A stretch of DNA of 64,000 bases from Mesonia hippocampi (GCF_014197445.1 NZ_JACIFO010000006.1:124001-188000), one strand, 5' to 3'; numbered from the stretch's first letter, positions 26,156 to 35,414 are shown. Numbers and translations are program-made. The notes: generated by a model not told the origin, from the sequence alone.

Positions 26156-26884
26156 ATGCAACAAAGCCTTGTTATTATTCCTACTTATAACGAGATTGAG
26201 AATATCGAACATATTATTCGGGCAGTTTTCTCTCAATCTTTAGCGGTGCATATTTTAATTGTAGATGATAATTCTCCCGATGGAACGGCTCAAAAAGTTG
26301 CTGCCTTACAATTGGTTTTTCCTGATAAATTGTTTTTAGAAATAAGAAAAAATAAATCGGGTTTAGGTACAGCTTATGTACATGGCTTTAAATGGGCATT
26401 AGCAAGGCCTTATACCTATATTTTTGAAATGGATGCCGATTTTTCTCACAACCCTAACGATATCATAAAGTTACACCAAGCATGTACACAACAGCAAGCA
26501 CACTTGGCTGTAGGTTCGCGCTATGTTAAAGGAGTAAATGTAGTAAATTGGCCTATGAAACGGGTGCTGCTCTCTTATATAGCTTCTAAATATGTAAAGT
26601 TAATAACACGAATGCCCATAGATGATACTACGGCAGGCTTTGTGTGTTTTCACCGAAGTGTTTTAGAAAAAATAAATTTAGAAAAAATACAGTTTGTAGG
26701 CTATGCTTTCCAAATAGAAATGAAATTTAAAGCATACCTAAAAAAATTTAAAATTGTCGAAGTTCCTGTTATATTTACCGACCGTACTAGGGGGAAATCT
26801 AAAATGAGTAGCGGAATTATATCCGAAGCCATTTTTGGCGTACTATCCATGAAGTTAAAAAGTTGGTTTTATAAAGAATTTTAA
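26156..26884 (+). CDS. Polyprenol-phosphate mannosyltransferase-like GT2 enzyme
   Basis: Glycosyltransferase family 2 enzyme, 242 aa from ATG 26156. It most resembles dolichol/polyprenol-monophosphate mannose synthases: IIPTYNEIENI at the N-terminus, VDDNSPDGTA for nucleotide-sugar binding, the metal-binding EMDADFSHNP, and GFVCFHR later. No C-terminal transmembrane segments are present, so it is a soluble DPM1-type enzyme acting at the inner membrane face. The product would feed periplasmic or surface glycosylation. Donor sugar is inferred from family only. Confidence 0.85.
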   Translation: MQQSLVIIPTYNEIENIEHIIRAVFSQSLAVHILIVDDNSPDGTAQKVAALQLVFPDKLFLEIRKNKSGLGTAYVHGFKWALARPYTYIFEMDADFSHNPNDIIKLHQACTQQQAHLAVGSRYVKGVNVVNWPMKRVLLSYIASKYVKLITRMPIDDTTAGFVCFHRSVLEKINLEKIQFVGYAFQIEMKFKAYLKKFKIVEVPVIFTDRTRGKSKMSSGIISEAIFGVLSMKLKSWFYKEF

Positions 26885-26963
26885 CGAGTAAAAATGAAAT
26901 TGATTAATACACACAACATATTTTTATCCCCTCTAACCATTATTAAAAACTAAATAGAAGTTT

Positions 26964-28304
26964 GTGAAAAAGATACTTATAAAAAATGCTAAAGTCGTAA
27001 ACGAAGGCAAAATCACCGATGCCGAAGTATATATAGAAAATGGACTTATCGCAGAAGTAGCACCCATAATAAGCGCAAAATCTCAAGATATTCAAGTAAT
27101 AGATGCCGAAGGTAAACACCTGTTGCCAGGAGTAATAGACGATCAGGTACATTTTAGAGAACCAGGACTTACGCATAAAGAAGATATAGCATCGGGATCT
27201 AGAGCGGCTATTGCAGGAGGAATTACCTCGTTTATAGAAATGCCAAATACCAATCCGCAGACCACAACCATCAAACTATTAGAAGAGAAATTTGAAATAG
27301 CAAAACAAACTTCTTATGCAAATTATTCGTTTATGTTTGGCGGAACAAACGATAACCTAGAAGAAATAAAAAAAATAAACCCTAAAAACACAGCGGCTTT
27401 AAAGCTGTTTTTAGGCTCTTCTACAGGAAATATGCTGGTTGATAATGAAAAAGTTTTAGAAGAAATTTTTAAAAACTCTCCCGTTCTGGTAGTTACCCAT
27501 TGTGAAGATGAAGAAACTATTCAGAAAAATTTAGCAACTTATAAGGAGAAATACGGAGACGATATCCCCATAAAGTTTCACCCTGCAATACGCAGTGAAG
27601 AAGCTTGCTACCTATCCTCGTCTAAGGCAGTAGCACTAGCTAAAAAAACAGGAGCGCGCTTACATATCTTTCATTTATCTACGGCAAAAGAAATCTCTTT
27701 ATTTTCTAATAAAAAACCACTAAAAGATAAAAAGATAACCGCAGAAGTTTGTGTCCATCACCTATGGTTTAACGATTCTTATTATGATGAAAAAGGAACA
27801 CATATTAAGTGGAACCCAGCAGTGAAAACTCAAAAAGATCAAGAAGCTTTATTAAAAGCCCTATTGGATGATAAAATAGATGTTATTGCAACCGATCATG
27901 CGCCACATACATTAGAAGAAAAAGATAATGTTTATACAAAAGCTCCAAGTGGAGGACCTTTAGTACAACATGCATTACCAGCAATGTTAGAGTTTTATCA
28001 CCAAGGGAAAATATCACTTCCTAAAATTGTAGAGAAAATGTGCCATAACCCAGCCATTCTATTCAATATTGAAAAAAGAGGCTACATTAAGGAAGGTTAT
28101 AAAGCCGATTTAGTGTTGGTAGATTTAAACGCTCCGTGGACAGTAAAAAAAGAGAATATTTTGTATAAATGCGAATGGTCTCCATTCGATAAAACCACTT
28201 TCAAATCTCGTATCACACATACCTTTGTAAATGGAGAGTTGGTTTACCGAAACTTTAAAGTGTTAGATAAAAAAGTAGGAGAACGATTAACTTTTGATAG
28301 ATAA
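26964..28304 (+). CDS. pyrC: Dihydroorotase with Gln in the first metal-ligand position
   Basis: Third step of pyrimidine synthesis: carbamoyl-aspartate to dihydroorotate. The start is GTG 26964, giving 446 aa. The amidohydrolase barrel shows ALKLFLGSS (bridging Lys), VVTHCEDEE and IFHLSTAKE (His ligands) and IATDHAPHTLEEKD (Asp). The usual HxH reads IDDQVHFREPG, so the first His is Gln61 with His63 retained. I recall this QxH form from other Bacteroidota class I enzymes, so it is probably functional. A DUF4296 lipoprotein gene follows 9 nt downstream. Confidence 0.93.
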   Translation: MKKILIKNAKVVNEGKITDAEVYIENGLIAEVAPIISAKSQDIQVIDAEGKHLLPGVIDDQVHFREPGLTHKEDIASGSRAAIAGGITSFIEMPNTNPQTTTIKLLEEKFEIAKQTSYANYSFMFGGTNDNLEEIKKINPKNTAALKLFLGSSTGNMLVDNEKVLEEIFKNSPVLVVTHCEDEETIQKNLATYKEKYGDDIPIKFHPAIRSEEACYLSSSKAVALAKKTGARLHIFHLSTAKEISLFSNKKPLKDKKITAEVCVHHLWFNDSYYDEKGTHIKWNPAVKTQKDQEALLKALLDDKIDVIATDHAPHTLEEKDNVYTKAPSGGPLVQHALPAMLEFYHQGKISLPKIVEKMCHNPAILFNIEKRGYIKEGYKADLVLVDLNAPWTVKKENILYKCEWSPFDKTTFKSRITHTFVNGELVYRNFKVLDKKVGERLTFDR

Positions 28305-28313
28305 AAATTAAAG

Positions 28314-28760
28314 ATGCGAAACCTTTATATACTTCTAATAATTGTTTTAACATGTGCTTTTAGCTGCCAACAAGTAACAAAAGCACCAAAACCAGACAAA
28401 TTAATTTCTGAAAAAGAAATGGTTTCTATTTTGGTTGATTTAGTAAAGCTAGATGCTGCAGAGAGTTATAGCGGTGTGGAAGTAACAAAACGCAAGGTTT
28501 CACTAAAAGAATTGTTGTACCAAAAGCATCAAGTAGATAGTACACAGCTGGCAGATAATATTGCGTATTACACAGAAGATGTTACTGTAAGCGAACGCAT
28601 TTTTAATGAAGTAAAAAAGATTTTAGATGAAGAGCAACAAGCTGTAGACTCGTTAAAAACCGATAGTAATGCTGTGCTTTCAGAGATAGAAAAAGCATCG
28701 TTTGAAAGTTTAAAGCTAGATTCGCTTCGTGTTAAAGATAAAGAAACAGGCGCTAATTAA
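28314..28760 (+). CDS. DUF4296 lipoprotein
   Basis: 148 aa with a lipoprotein signal ending TCAFSC (Cys18). The mature part contains LISEKEMVSILVDLVKLDAAE, the DUF4296 hallmark, followed by LYQKHQVDSTQLADNIAYY and a long charged helix to the C-terminus. Function is unknown. Residues after the Cys are QQVTK, without an acidic surface-export signal, so it probably faces the periplasm. It sits 9 nt after dihydroorotase, and its stop codon lies in the terminator stem loop. Confidence 0.88.
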   Translation: MRNLYILLIIVLTCAFSCQQVTKAPKPDKLISEKEMVSILVDLVKLDAAESYSGVEVTKRKVSLKELLYQKHQVDSTQLADNIAYYTEDVTVSERIFNEVKKILDEEQQAVDSLKTDSNAVLSEIEKASFESLKLDSLRVKDKETGAN

Positions 28761-28775
28761 TTAACGCCTGTTTTT
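28748..28775 (+). terminator. Terminator overlapping the DUF4296 stop codon
   Basis: CAGGCG / CGCCTG stem with a CTAATTAATTAA-type loop that contains the stop codon, followed by T5. Confidence 0.75.
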
Positions 28776-28781
28776 AAAATT

Positions 28782-30092
28782 TTATATCGCTTTGATGATA
28801 TAAGTGTTTTTCTTTCCTTTATTTAAAATAATATACTTCCCGTTAATTAAGTCTGCTTCTGTTAGGCTGTAGTTTTCGTTAACTTTTTCCTTGTTTACCG
28901 CAACAGCATTGCTTTGTAGGGCGCGTCTAGCTTCACCATTACTGCTTAAAAAGTTTGTTTTGGCAGCTAAAGCAGCAATCATGTCTACTCCTTTAGCGAG
29001 CTCTTCTTTTTTAAGCTCTGCTTGTGGTACGCCTTCAAAAACATCTAAGAAAGTTTCCTCGTCTAAACTAGCGATATCGCTTTTAAAAGAATCACTAAAT
29101 AAAATAGAAGATGCTTTTTGAGCAACTTCAAAAGCTTCTTTGTTGTGTACAAAGGTAGTTACTTCTTCAGCTAACTTCTTTTGAAGAAGCCTTAAATGTG
29201 GTGCTTCTTCGTGCTTTTTAATAAGCTCTTCGATAGTCTCTCTGTCTAAGAAAGTGAAAATTTTAATGTATTTTTTTGCGTCTTCGTCTGAGGTGTTTAG
29301 CCAAAATTGATAAAATTTATAAGCAGAGGTTTTGTCGGTATCTAACCAAATGTTTCCTCCTTCAGACTTTCCAAACTTACCACCATCTGCTTTTGTAATT
29401 AATGGGCAAGTCATGGCATATACTTTGGCATCTTCGCCAGGTGTCATACGTCTAACAAGTTCTGTTCCTGTGGTAATATTTCCCCACTGGTCACTCCCAC
29501 CCATTTGTAGCTTACAGCCTATGGTTTTGTATAAATGATAAAAGTCGTACCCTTGAATAAGTTGATAAGTGAATTCAGTAAAAGACATTCCGGCAGCTCC
29601 GTCTTCTCCGCTAAAGCGTTTTTTAACAGAATCCTTTGCCATCATATAGTTTACAGTAATGCGTTTTCCTACGTCACGGGCAAATTCAATGAAAGAGATG
29701 TTTTTCATCCAATCATAATTATTTACCAGCATAGGAGCATTTTCTTCTTTGCCATCAAAATCTAAAAAACGCGATAATACACGTTTAATTCCGGCAACAT
29801 TTTTTGCTAGTGCTTCATCATCTAGCAGGTTACGCTCGTCGCTTTTTCCAGAAGGGTCGCCTATCATCCCAGTAGCGCCTCCTACAAGGGCAACGGGTTT
29901 GTGTCCAGCACGTTCTAGGTGGACGAGTAAAATAATAGGTACAAGACTTCCTATGTGAAGAGAGTCGGATGTTGGGTCAAACCCAATGTAAGCCGTAGTC
30001 ATCTCTTTAGAAAGTTGTTCTTCTGTTCCTGGCATAATGTCTTGTAACATGCCGCGCCAGCGTAAATCTTCAACTAAAGGCTTTAATTTCAT
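28782..30092 (-). CDS. tyrS: Tyrosine--tRNA ligase
   Basis: Class I synthetase charging tRNA-Tyr. Start at ATG 30092 gives 436 aa; the frame is open 13 codons further, but that part does not resemble the family. [16 protein letters not shown] holds the HIGH-type motif at residues 46-49. The KMSKS equivalent is KFGKSEGGN near 230. The C-terminal S4 RNA-binding domain is present ([14 protein letters not shown]). The gene is full length and convergent with the DUF4296 gene. Confidence 0.97.
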   Translation of the reverse strand: MKLKPLVEDLRWRGMLQDIMPGTEEQLSKEMTTAYIGFDPTSDSLHIGSLVPIILLVHLERAGHKPVALVGGATGMIGDPSGKSDERNLLDDEALAKNVAGIKRVLSRFLDFDGKEENAPMLVNNYDWMKNISFIEFARDVGKRITVNYMMAKDSVKKRFSGEDGAAGMSFTEFTYQLIQGYDFYHLYKTIGCKLQMGGSDQWGNITTGTELVRRMTPGEDAKVYAMTCPLITKADGGKFGKSEGGNIWLDTDKTSAYKFYQFWLNTSDEDAKKYIKIFTFLDRETIEELIKKHEEAPHLRLLQKKLAEEVTTFVHNKEAFEVAQKASSILFSDSFKSDIASLDEETFLDVFEGVPQAELKKEELAKGVDMIAALAAKTNFLSSNGEARRALQSNAVAVNKEKVNENYSLTEADLINGKYIILNKGKKNTYIIKAI

Positions 30093-30177
30093 TTTATAAA
30101 ATTTTATCAATCTTACAAAGGTAAAAATCATACTTCAAAATACTTATTTATTCTGAACATTTATTTAATTTAGAGGC

Positions 30178-31197
30178 ATGATTTTAATTACGGGAGCAAC
30201 AGGCTTGGTGGGAACTTATTTATTATCCGTTTTATTGGCAGATAAAAGTACTAGGGCGCCGATAAGAGCATTATATCGTACAGTAGAAGCTAAAGAAGCT
30301 TGTTTGGAGCGTTTGAAAGAAATAACAACGGCAAATATTCCTGTGGGAGCTTTTGAGCGATTATCGTGGTTTAGGGCAGATGTTACCAGCATTCCGGAGT
30401 TGTCTGATGCTTATAAAGGGATTGCTTATGTTTACCATTGTGCCGGATATATTTCGTTTAACGAAAAAGATTATTTTAAGTTAAGAAAGGTAAATATAGA
30501 AGGAACGGCAAATGTTGTTAACTTGGCATTGACCTATAATGTAAAAAAACTTTGCCATGTAAGCTCGGTAGCTACCTTAGGGGAAGAATTACAAGGGGTT
30601 GAGCTTACCGAAGATTCTGCAAGGATTTCAGAGAAGGTTTATAGCAGTTATTCTATTACCAAATATGGAGCTGAAATGGAAGTTTGGCGTGCCTCGCAAG
30701 AAGGGCTTCCGGTACTTATTGTTAATCCAGGTGTAATTATAGGCGCCGGTAATTGGCAGCAAGGTAGCGCAAGTTTGTTTTCTAGAGTAGCTAAAGGCTT
30801 AAGTTTTTATTTGCCAAAAACAACAGGTTTTGTTGGAGCAGCCGATGTTGCGTCTTTTATGTATAAAGCAATGCAAAGTAAGGTGTATAACGAACGTTTT
30901 ATTTTGATTTCAGAAAACTGCTCGTTTAAACAAGTGTTGACTAAAATCGCAAAAGAATTATTGGTAAAACCTCCAAAAGTTGCTGTAAAAAAATGGATGT
31001 TACAGTTAGGGTGGATTATCCAGGGAATAACGAGTCGTTTAGGTGGGTCTAAATATATTACAAAGCGATTTATAGAAGAGGCTTTTACCGAAACACTATA
31101 TAGTAATAAAAAAGCAATAGATGAATTAGGATTTACCTTTACTCCTATTGATACAGTAATTGAAGAAACAGCAAAGTTGTATCAATTAAAAAAGTAG
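30178..31197 (+). CDS. NAD-dependent epimerase/dehydratase family protein
   Basis: Extended short-chain dehydrogenase, 339 aa. The NAD-binding GATGLVGTYLL is at residues 5-15; the catalytic Tyr and Lys lie in YSITKYGAE and the Ser in SSVATLG. Downstream NPGVIIGAGNW is typical of dihydroflavonol-reductase or sterol dehydrogenase-like members. The substrate cannot be assigned. The gene stands alone between divergent tyrS and the frameshifted Spy-like gene. Confidence 0.87.
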   Translation: MILITGATGLVGTYLLSVLLADKSTRAPIRALYRTVEAKEACLERLKEITTANIPVGAFERLSWFRADVTSIPELSDAYKGIAYVYHCAGYISFNEKDYFKLRKVNIEGTANVVNLALTYNVKKLCHVSSVATLGEELQGVELTEDSARISEKVYSSYSITKYGAEMEVWRASQEGLPVLIVNPGVIIGAGNWQQGSASLFSRVAKGLSFYLPKTTGFVGAADVASFMYKAMQSKVYNERFILISENCSFKQVLTKIAKELLVKPPKVAVKKWMLQLGWIIQGITSRLGGSKYITKRFIEEAFTETLYSNKKAIDELGFTFTPIDTVIEETAKLYQLKK

Positions 31198-31273
31198 TGC
31201 AATAAATGTTAAAAAGTTTTATTTTTTAATGTTTAGTCTTAATTTTAGTTGTCATATAAATAAAAAATGTATT

Positions 31274-31704
31274 ATGAAAAATATTATCGCAACAGCATTG
31301 TGTTTGGTAGGTCTAGTAAGTTTTGCGCAACAAAAACAGCTACTCCAGAGCAATTACAGCAAGTAGAACGTCATGTGGCAGAGATGGATAAGGAGTTAAA
31401 TTTATCTGCAGAACAGAAAGAGAAAATAAAAGTATTAGCATTAGAGCGAGTTCAGCAGCGGGAAATGAATGTAGAGGAAAGAGAAGAAGCTGCCAAACGT
31501 AGAAGGGCAATGCAAGCAGAACCTAAGCACATGATGGCTGAACGTGAACAACGAAAGTTAGCGCATGAACAGCATATTGAGGAATTAAAATCTATCCTTA
31601 CCGAAGAGCAGTTTCAAAAACTTCAAGAAAGTAAAAAGCTGAAGACAAAACACAAAGAAAAGCCTAGTAGGCAAAAACACCATCGTCAAGGAAGAAGGAT
31701 GTAA
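31274..31704 (+). pseudogene. Spy/CpxP-like periplasmic protein broken by a one-base frameshift
   Basis: ATG 31274 opens a good signal peptide (MKNIIATALCLVGLVSFAQQ) that ends at TAG 31364-31366. The matching mature protein, from TATPEQLQQVERHVAEMD to the stop at 31704, lies in the other frame. One extra A in the A5 run at 31332-31336 would join the two into about 143 aa. The mature part is helical and highly charged, with LNLSAEQKEKIKVLA and SILTEEQFQKLQE, resembling LTxxQ-type Spy/CpxP proteins. An alternative open frame from ATG 31267 covers the mature part but destroys the signal peptide. It could be a pseudogene, a sequencing error in the A-run, or slippage. Confidence 0.8.
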
Positions 31705-31723
31705 TAAGAAAAATAAGAGAATA

Positions 31724-31754
31724 AAAAAACCTGTTTCATTGAAACAGGTTTTTT
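31724..31754. terminator. Terminator after the Spy-like gene
   Basis: ACCTGTTTC / GAAACAGGT stem, loop ATT, flanked by A7 and T6; usable from both sides between convergent genes. Confidence 0.92.
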
Positions 31755-31771
31755 ATGAGTTACGGCAACGT

Positions 31772-32914
31772 CTAGTCTTTAAGAATGGCTCTAGAAATTA
31801 CTATTTTTTGTATTTCAGAAGTACCTTCATAAATTTGCGTAATTTTTGCATCACGCATTAATCTCTCTACGTGGTATTCTTTAACATAACCATTACCTCC
31901 GTGAATTTGTACAGCTTCTATGGCAGTATCCATAGCAACTTTAGAGGCGTATAATTTGGCCATAGCTCCAGAAAGGTCATAATTTTCATGGTTGTCTTTA
32001 TCTTTGGCAGCCTTCATTACTAAATGTCTAGCAGCTTCAATTTGCGTGTGCATATCGGCAAGCTTAAATGCGATAGCTTGGTGGTTACATATTTCTGTAC
32101 CAAAAGCTTTACGTTCTTTAGAGTATTTTAGTGCTAACTCGTATGCTCCAGCGGCAATACCAAGTGCTTGTGCCGCAATACCTATACGTCCTCCAGAAAG
32201 TGTTTTCATGGCAAATTTAAATCCAAATCCATCTTCCCCGATGCGGTTTTCTTTAGGAACTTTTACGTCGTTGAAGATAAGTGAATGAGTGTCGCTACCT
32301 CTGATTCCTAATTTTTGCTCTTTAGGGCCTATTTCAAAACCTTCCCAGTTTTTTTCAACAATAAAAGCGTTAATTCCTTTGTGTTTTTTCTCTTTATGAG
32401 TTTGAGCAATTACAAGGTAGTAGTCTGCAGAACTTCCGTTGGTAATCCAGTTTTTGGTACCATTTAAAACGTAATGGTCTCCCATATCGATAGCGGTAGT
32501 TCTCTGTGATGTAGCATCACTACCGGCTTCTGGTTCGCTTAAACAGAATGCTCCGATAGATTCTCCTGTAGCTAACTTTGTTAGGTATTTTTGTTTTTGT
32601 TCTTCGTTTCCGTAGGTTTCTAGCCCCCAGCAAACTAACGAGTTGTTTACAGATACGATTACCGAGCAAGAAGCATCTATTTTAGAAATTTCCTCCATGG
32701 CAAGTACATAAGCGACTGTATCCATTCCGCCTCCACCATATTGTGGGTCAACCATCATTCCTAAAAATCCAAGTTCTCCCATACGTTTTACTTGTTCTGT
32801 TGGGAATTCTTGTTTCTCGTCACGTTCTATCACCCCTGGTAATAGTTCATTTCGAGCAAAATCACGAGCCGCATCGCGTATCATTAAATGCTCTTCGGTA
32901 AGCTTAAAATCCAT
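31772..32914 (-). CDS. Acyl-CoA dehydrogenase
   Basis: FAD-dependent enzyme of fatty-acid or branched-chain acyl-CoA oxidation, 380 aa. Family signatures are GAFCLSEPEAGSDA, WITNGSSADYY, the FAD/dimer region ERKAFGTEICNHQA and the C-terminal QIYEGTSEIQ with the catalytic-base Glu. It most resembles short-chain/butyryl-type enzymes, but chain length cannot be fixed here. It has one of the best promoters in the window (32944-32974), and an inverted repeat covers the -33 element, so specific repression is likely. Confidence 0.94.
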   Translation of the reverse strand: MDFKLTEEHLMIRDAARDFARNELLPGVIERDEKQEFPTEQVKRMGELGFLGMMVDPQYGGGGMDTVAYVLAMEEISKIDASCSVIVSVNNSLVCWGLETYGNEEQKQKYLTKLATGESIGAFCLSEPEAGSDATSQRTTAIDMGDHYVLNGTKNWITNGSSADYYLVIAQTHKEKKHKGINAFIVEKNWEGFEIGPKEQKLGIRGSDTHSLIFNDVKVPKENRIGEDGFGFKFAMKTLSGGRIGIAAQALGIAAGAYELALKYSKERKAFGTEICNHQAIAFKLADMHTQIEAARHLVMKAAKDKDNHENYDLSGAMAKLYASKVAMDTAIEAVQIHGGNGYVKEYHVERLMRDAKITQIYEGTSEIQKIVISRAILKD

Positions 32915-32943
32915 ATTCTAATTTTTTTAAATAAAAATGCATA

Positions 32944-32974
32944 CAAATATACTTTTTCGAACAGAAGTATCAAA
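32944..32974 (-). promoter_or_regulatory. Promoter of the acyl-CoA dehydrogenase gene
   Basis: Minus strand: TTTG (32971-32974), exactly 19 bp, TATATTTG (32944-32951). This is an ideal Bacteroidota promoter, 29 bp before the ATG at 32914. Confidence 0.8.
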
Positions 32975-32987
32975 AACGATACCTGTT
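32961..32987. promoter_or_regulatory. Inverted repeat over the -33 box of the acyl-CoA dehydrogenase promoter
   Basis: GTATC (32967-32971), six bases, GATAC (32978-32982), extended outward to AACAG on the left and CTGTT on the right with a two-base bulge. It covers the -33 element at 32971-32974. A dimeric repressor such as a TetR-family fatty-acid regulator would be plausible; none is encoded nearby. Confidence 0.5.
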
Positions 32988-33078
32988 TTTGTTGTTTATT
33001 TATAGGAAGTTTAAAATATGATAGTTCTTTAATATAATTCTAATTAATGGTGCTATAACGTATTATAATTGTGTGTTG

Positions 33079-33110
33079 TTGGTTTTTAATGATATATTTC
33101 GCTAATTTTG
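33079..33110 (+). promoter_or_regulatory. Promoter of trxA
   Basis: TTG at 33079-33081 (another at 33076), 21-bp spacer, TAATTTTG at 33103-33110, then 23 bp to ATG 33134. Confidence 0.6.
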
Positions 33111-33133
33111 TAGAAATAAAAAACATAAAAATT

Positions 33134-33451
33134 ATGGCATTAGAAATAACAGACGCAAGTTTTGATGAAGTAGTATTAAAGAGCGATAAGCCTGTAATGG
33201 TTGACTTTTGGGCTGCTTGGTGTGGGCCTTGTAGAATGGTAGGACCTATTATTGATGAGTTAAGTACAGAGTACGAAGGGAAAGCTGTTGTAGGAAAAGT
33301 AGATGTAGATGCAAATCAAGAGTTTGCTGCAAAATATGGTGTGCGTAATATCCCTACGGTATTAACATTTAAAAATGGAGAGCTTGTAGATCGTCAAGTT
33401 GGTGTGGCGCAAAAAAGCGTATATCAACAAGCAATAGATAAGCTTTTGTAG
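33134..33451 (+). CDS. trxA: Thioredoxin
   Basis: Cytosolic disulfide reductase, 105 aa from ATG 33134. The frame is open 21 codons upstream, but that part overlaps the promoter and is not thioredoxin-like. VDFWAAWCGPCRM holds the redox WCGPC site; the cis-Pro loop is RNIPTVLTF. The length and layout equal E. coli TrxA. It is monocistronic: a terminator follows. Confidence 0.97.
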   Translation: MALEITDASFDEVVLKSDKPVMVDFWAAWCGPCRMVGPIIDELSTEYEGKAVVGKVDVDANQEFAAKYGVRNIPTVLTFKNGELVDRQVGVAQKSVYQQAIDKLL

Positions 33452-33474
33452 AAGAGAAAAATAAATCGATTTGA

Positions 33475-33511
33475 TAAAGGGTTTGGTGATTCACTAAACC
33501 CTTTATTTTTT
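33475..33511 (+). terminator. Terminator after trxA
   Basis: AAAGGGTTT / AAACCCTTT stem around GGTGATTCACT, followed by ATTTTTTT. Confidence 0.88.
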
Positions 33512-33527
33512 TAGTACTTTTGGAAAT

Positions 33528-34454
33528 ATGGAATTTTTAGATCAAATACAACAGCCTTTGGGTTTTGAGCGGTTAGACTTATTGGCAAAGCAAGTAGTAG
33601 AAGGATTTATATCTGGCTTGCATAAGAGTCCGTTTCATGGGTATTCCTCAGAATTTGCAGAACATAAACTGTACAATAAAGGCGAAAGTACAAAGCATAT
33701 AGATTGGAAGCTTTTTGCAAGAACAGAAAAATTATACACAAAACGTTATGAAGAAGAAACCAACCTTCGTTGCCATTTGATTATAGATAATTCTTCTTCT
33801 ATGCATTATCCTATCGTTAAAAACCCGAGCATAGATAGGTTAAATAAAATAAGTTTTTCAGCATTAGCTTCAGCAAGTATCATGCAATTGCTAAAAAAAC
33901 AACGAGACGCTGTAGGGCTAAGTGTATTTAGTGATACTTATGAATATTATGCCTCAGAAAAAGGGAGTGCAAGGCATTATGCCATGATATTAGATCGGCT
34001 CTCAAAGCTAGTGATGCAAAGTACCACAAAGAAAACCGAGATGAGTACTTATTTGCATCAAATAGCGGAGAAGCTTAAGAGGCGCTCGTTGGTGATTATA
34101 TTTTCAGATTTATTCTCTTTAGAAGAAAAAGCTTTAGAAGAACTGTTTGATGCCTTATTGCGATTAAAACACCAGCAACATGAAGTGATTCTTTTTCATA
34201 CCTATGATAAAGCAACAGAATTGGATTTTAATTTTAATAATATCCCCAAACGCTATACAGATATAGAGACAGGAGATAAAATAGATTTATATGCCGATAA
34301 TGTAAGGGGGGTTTATCGTACAGCACTAAAAGCTTATTTTAACGAAATAAAACTAAAATGCCTTCGGTATAAAATAAATTATGTGCCTGTAGATTTTAAG
34401 CATGAAATAAACAAGGTTTTAACTAGGTTTCTGTTAAATAGGCAGAAATTTTAG
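33528..34454 (+). CDS. DUF58 (vWA-like) protein
   Basis: 308 aa cytosolic protein with no membrane segment. KGESTKHIDWKLFARTEKLY is the DUF58 hallmark, and IIDNSSSMHYP a metal-ion-dependent adhesion site (DxSxS) of the vWA-like fold. Bacteroidota DUF58 proteins usually work with a MoxR AAA+ ATPase in the BatA-BatD operon; no moxR or bat genes are here, so this copy stands alone. A TACTTTTG just before the start (33515-33522) may be a -7 box. The function remains undefined. Confidence 0.88.
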   Translation: MEFLDQIQQPLGFERLDLLAKQVVEGFISGLHKSPFHGYSSEFAEHKLYNKGESTKHIDWKLFARTEKLYTKRYEEETNLRCHLIIDNSSSMHYPIVKNPSIDRLNKISFSALASASIMQLLKKQRDAVGLSVFSDTYEYYASEKGSARHYAMILDRLSKLVMQSTTKKTEMSTYLHQIAEKLKRRSLVIIFSDLFSLEEKALEELFDALLRLKHQQHEVILFHTYDKATELDFNFNNIPKRYTDIETGDKIDLYADNVRGVYRTALKAYFNEIKLKCLRYKINYVPVDFKHEINKVLTRFLLNRQKF

Positions 34455-34510
34455 GATTATAATATAAAATGTATTACATTGGGGTTTTAATTAATGTAAA
34501 ATTTATTATT

Positions 34511-35389
34511 ATGAAGAAAATTACCCTAACACTAGCGGCTGTAGCAGCTGCTATAAGTATGAATGCACAGACTGTTCTTTTTGAAGATGATTTTGAAAGC
34601 CATGATGATTTCATTATTGATAACATTGGAAGCTGGACAATGGTAGATGTCGACGGGTCTCCTACGTATGGTTTTAATGGAATTACGTTTAATAATTCTG
34701 GTTATACAGGTTCTTTCATTGTTTTTAACACAACTACAACAAATCCTCCTTTAGATCCTTCAGATGCTGCAGATTGGAGTGCTAGAAGCGGTAATAAGTC
34801 ACTAGCCTGTTTTGCTGCATCAACACCGTCTAATGATGATTGGTTAATTACTCCTCTTGTTACATTAGGAAACCAAGAAAACACACTTAAATTTTATGCT
34901 AAAGCTGCCGATGGTACTTATTCTAACGAAGTATTTGATGTTGCGATTTCTACTACAGATACCCAACCTGCAAGTTTTACAGTAATAGATGGTAATTTGA
35001 CCCCTTCTCCAGCTATGCAGTGGGTCGAATATGAGTATGATTTAGATGCATATGCAGGTCAAGATGTGTATGTGGCTATTCATGTGAAATCAAATGATCA
35101 GTTTGGATTCCAAATAGATGATTTTTCTATAACTGCTGGAGGAATGAGTATAGATGAAAACTCTTTTGAAGGTTTTACTTATTATCAAGACTCAGAGTAC
35201 CTTACTTTAAAGGCTCAGTCTCCTATGGCTAATGTAGAGGTGTATAATTTATTAGGGCAAAAGATTGCTGCTCATACTTTAAATACAGTAGAGGCGCAAC
35301 TTCCTATTGCATCTTTACAAGCGGGAGTTTATGTTGCTAAAGTTACTATAGAAGGAAAAGTGAGAGGTTTCAAATTTGTGATAAACTAA
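34511..35389 (+). CDS. Secreted T9SS protein with a choice-of-anchor J domain
   Basis: 292 aa from ATG 34511. A signal peptide (1-20, ending SMNAQ) is followed by a jelly-roll domain at about 21-210: LFEDDFESHDDF, DDWLITPLVTLG and VAIHVKSNDQFGFQIDDFSI are typical of choice-of-anchor J / cleaved-adhesin modules. The C-terminal 75 residues form a type A T9SS sorting domain (VEVYNLLGQKIAAH, LQAGVYVAKVTIEGK). It is therefore exported across the outer membrane and held at or released from the surface. No catalytic domain is present; an adhesive or binding role is inferred. The frame is open 14 codons upstream of the chosen Met. Confidence 0.9.
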   Translation: MKKITLTLAAVAAAISMNAQTVLFEDDFESHDDFIIDNIGSWTMVDVDGSPTYGFNGITFNNSGYTGSFIVFNTTTTNPPLDPSDAADWSARSGNKSLACFAASTPSNDDWLITPLVTLGNQENTLKFYAKAADGTYSNEVFDVAISTTDTQPASFTVIDGNLTPSPAMQWVEYEYDLDAYAGQDVYVAIHVKSNDQFGFQIDDFSITAGGMSIDENSFEGFTYYQDSEYLTLKAQSPMANVEVYNLLGQKIAAHTLNTVEAQLPIASLQAGVYVAKVTIEGKVRGFKFVIN

Positions 35390-35414
35390 ATTAAAAGAAT
35401 GTTTTGTTTAGTAA

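Noticed and set aside
31267-31704. Intact 145-codon reading of the Spy-like gene from ATG 31267
   Set aside because: This frame turns a perfect signal peptide into an unrelated sequence. The frameshift reading explains both halves better.
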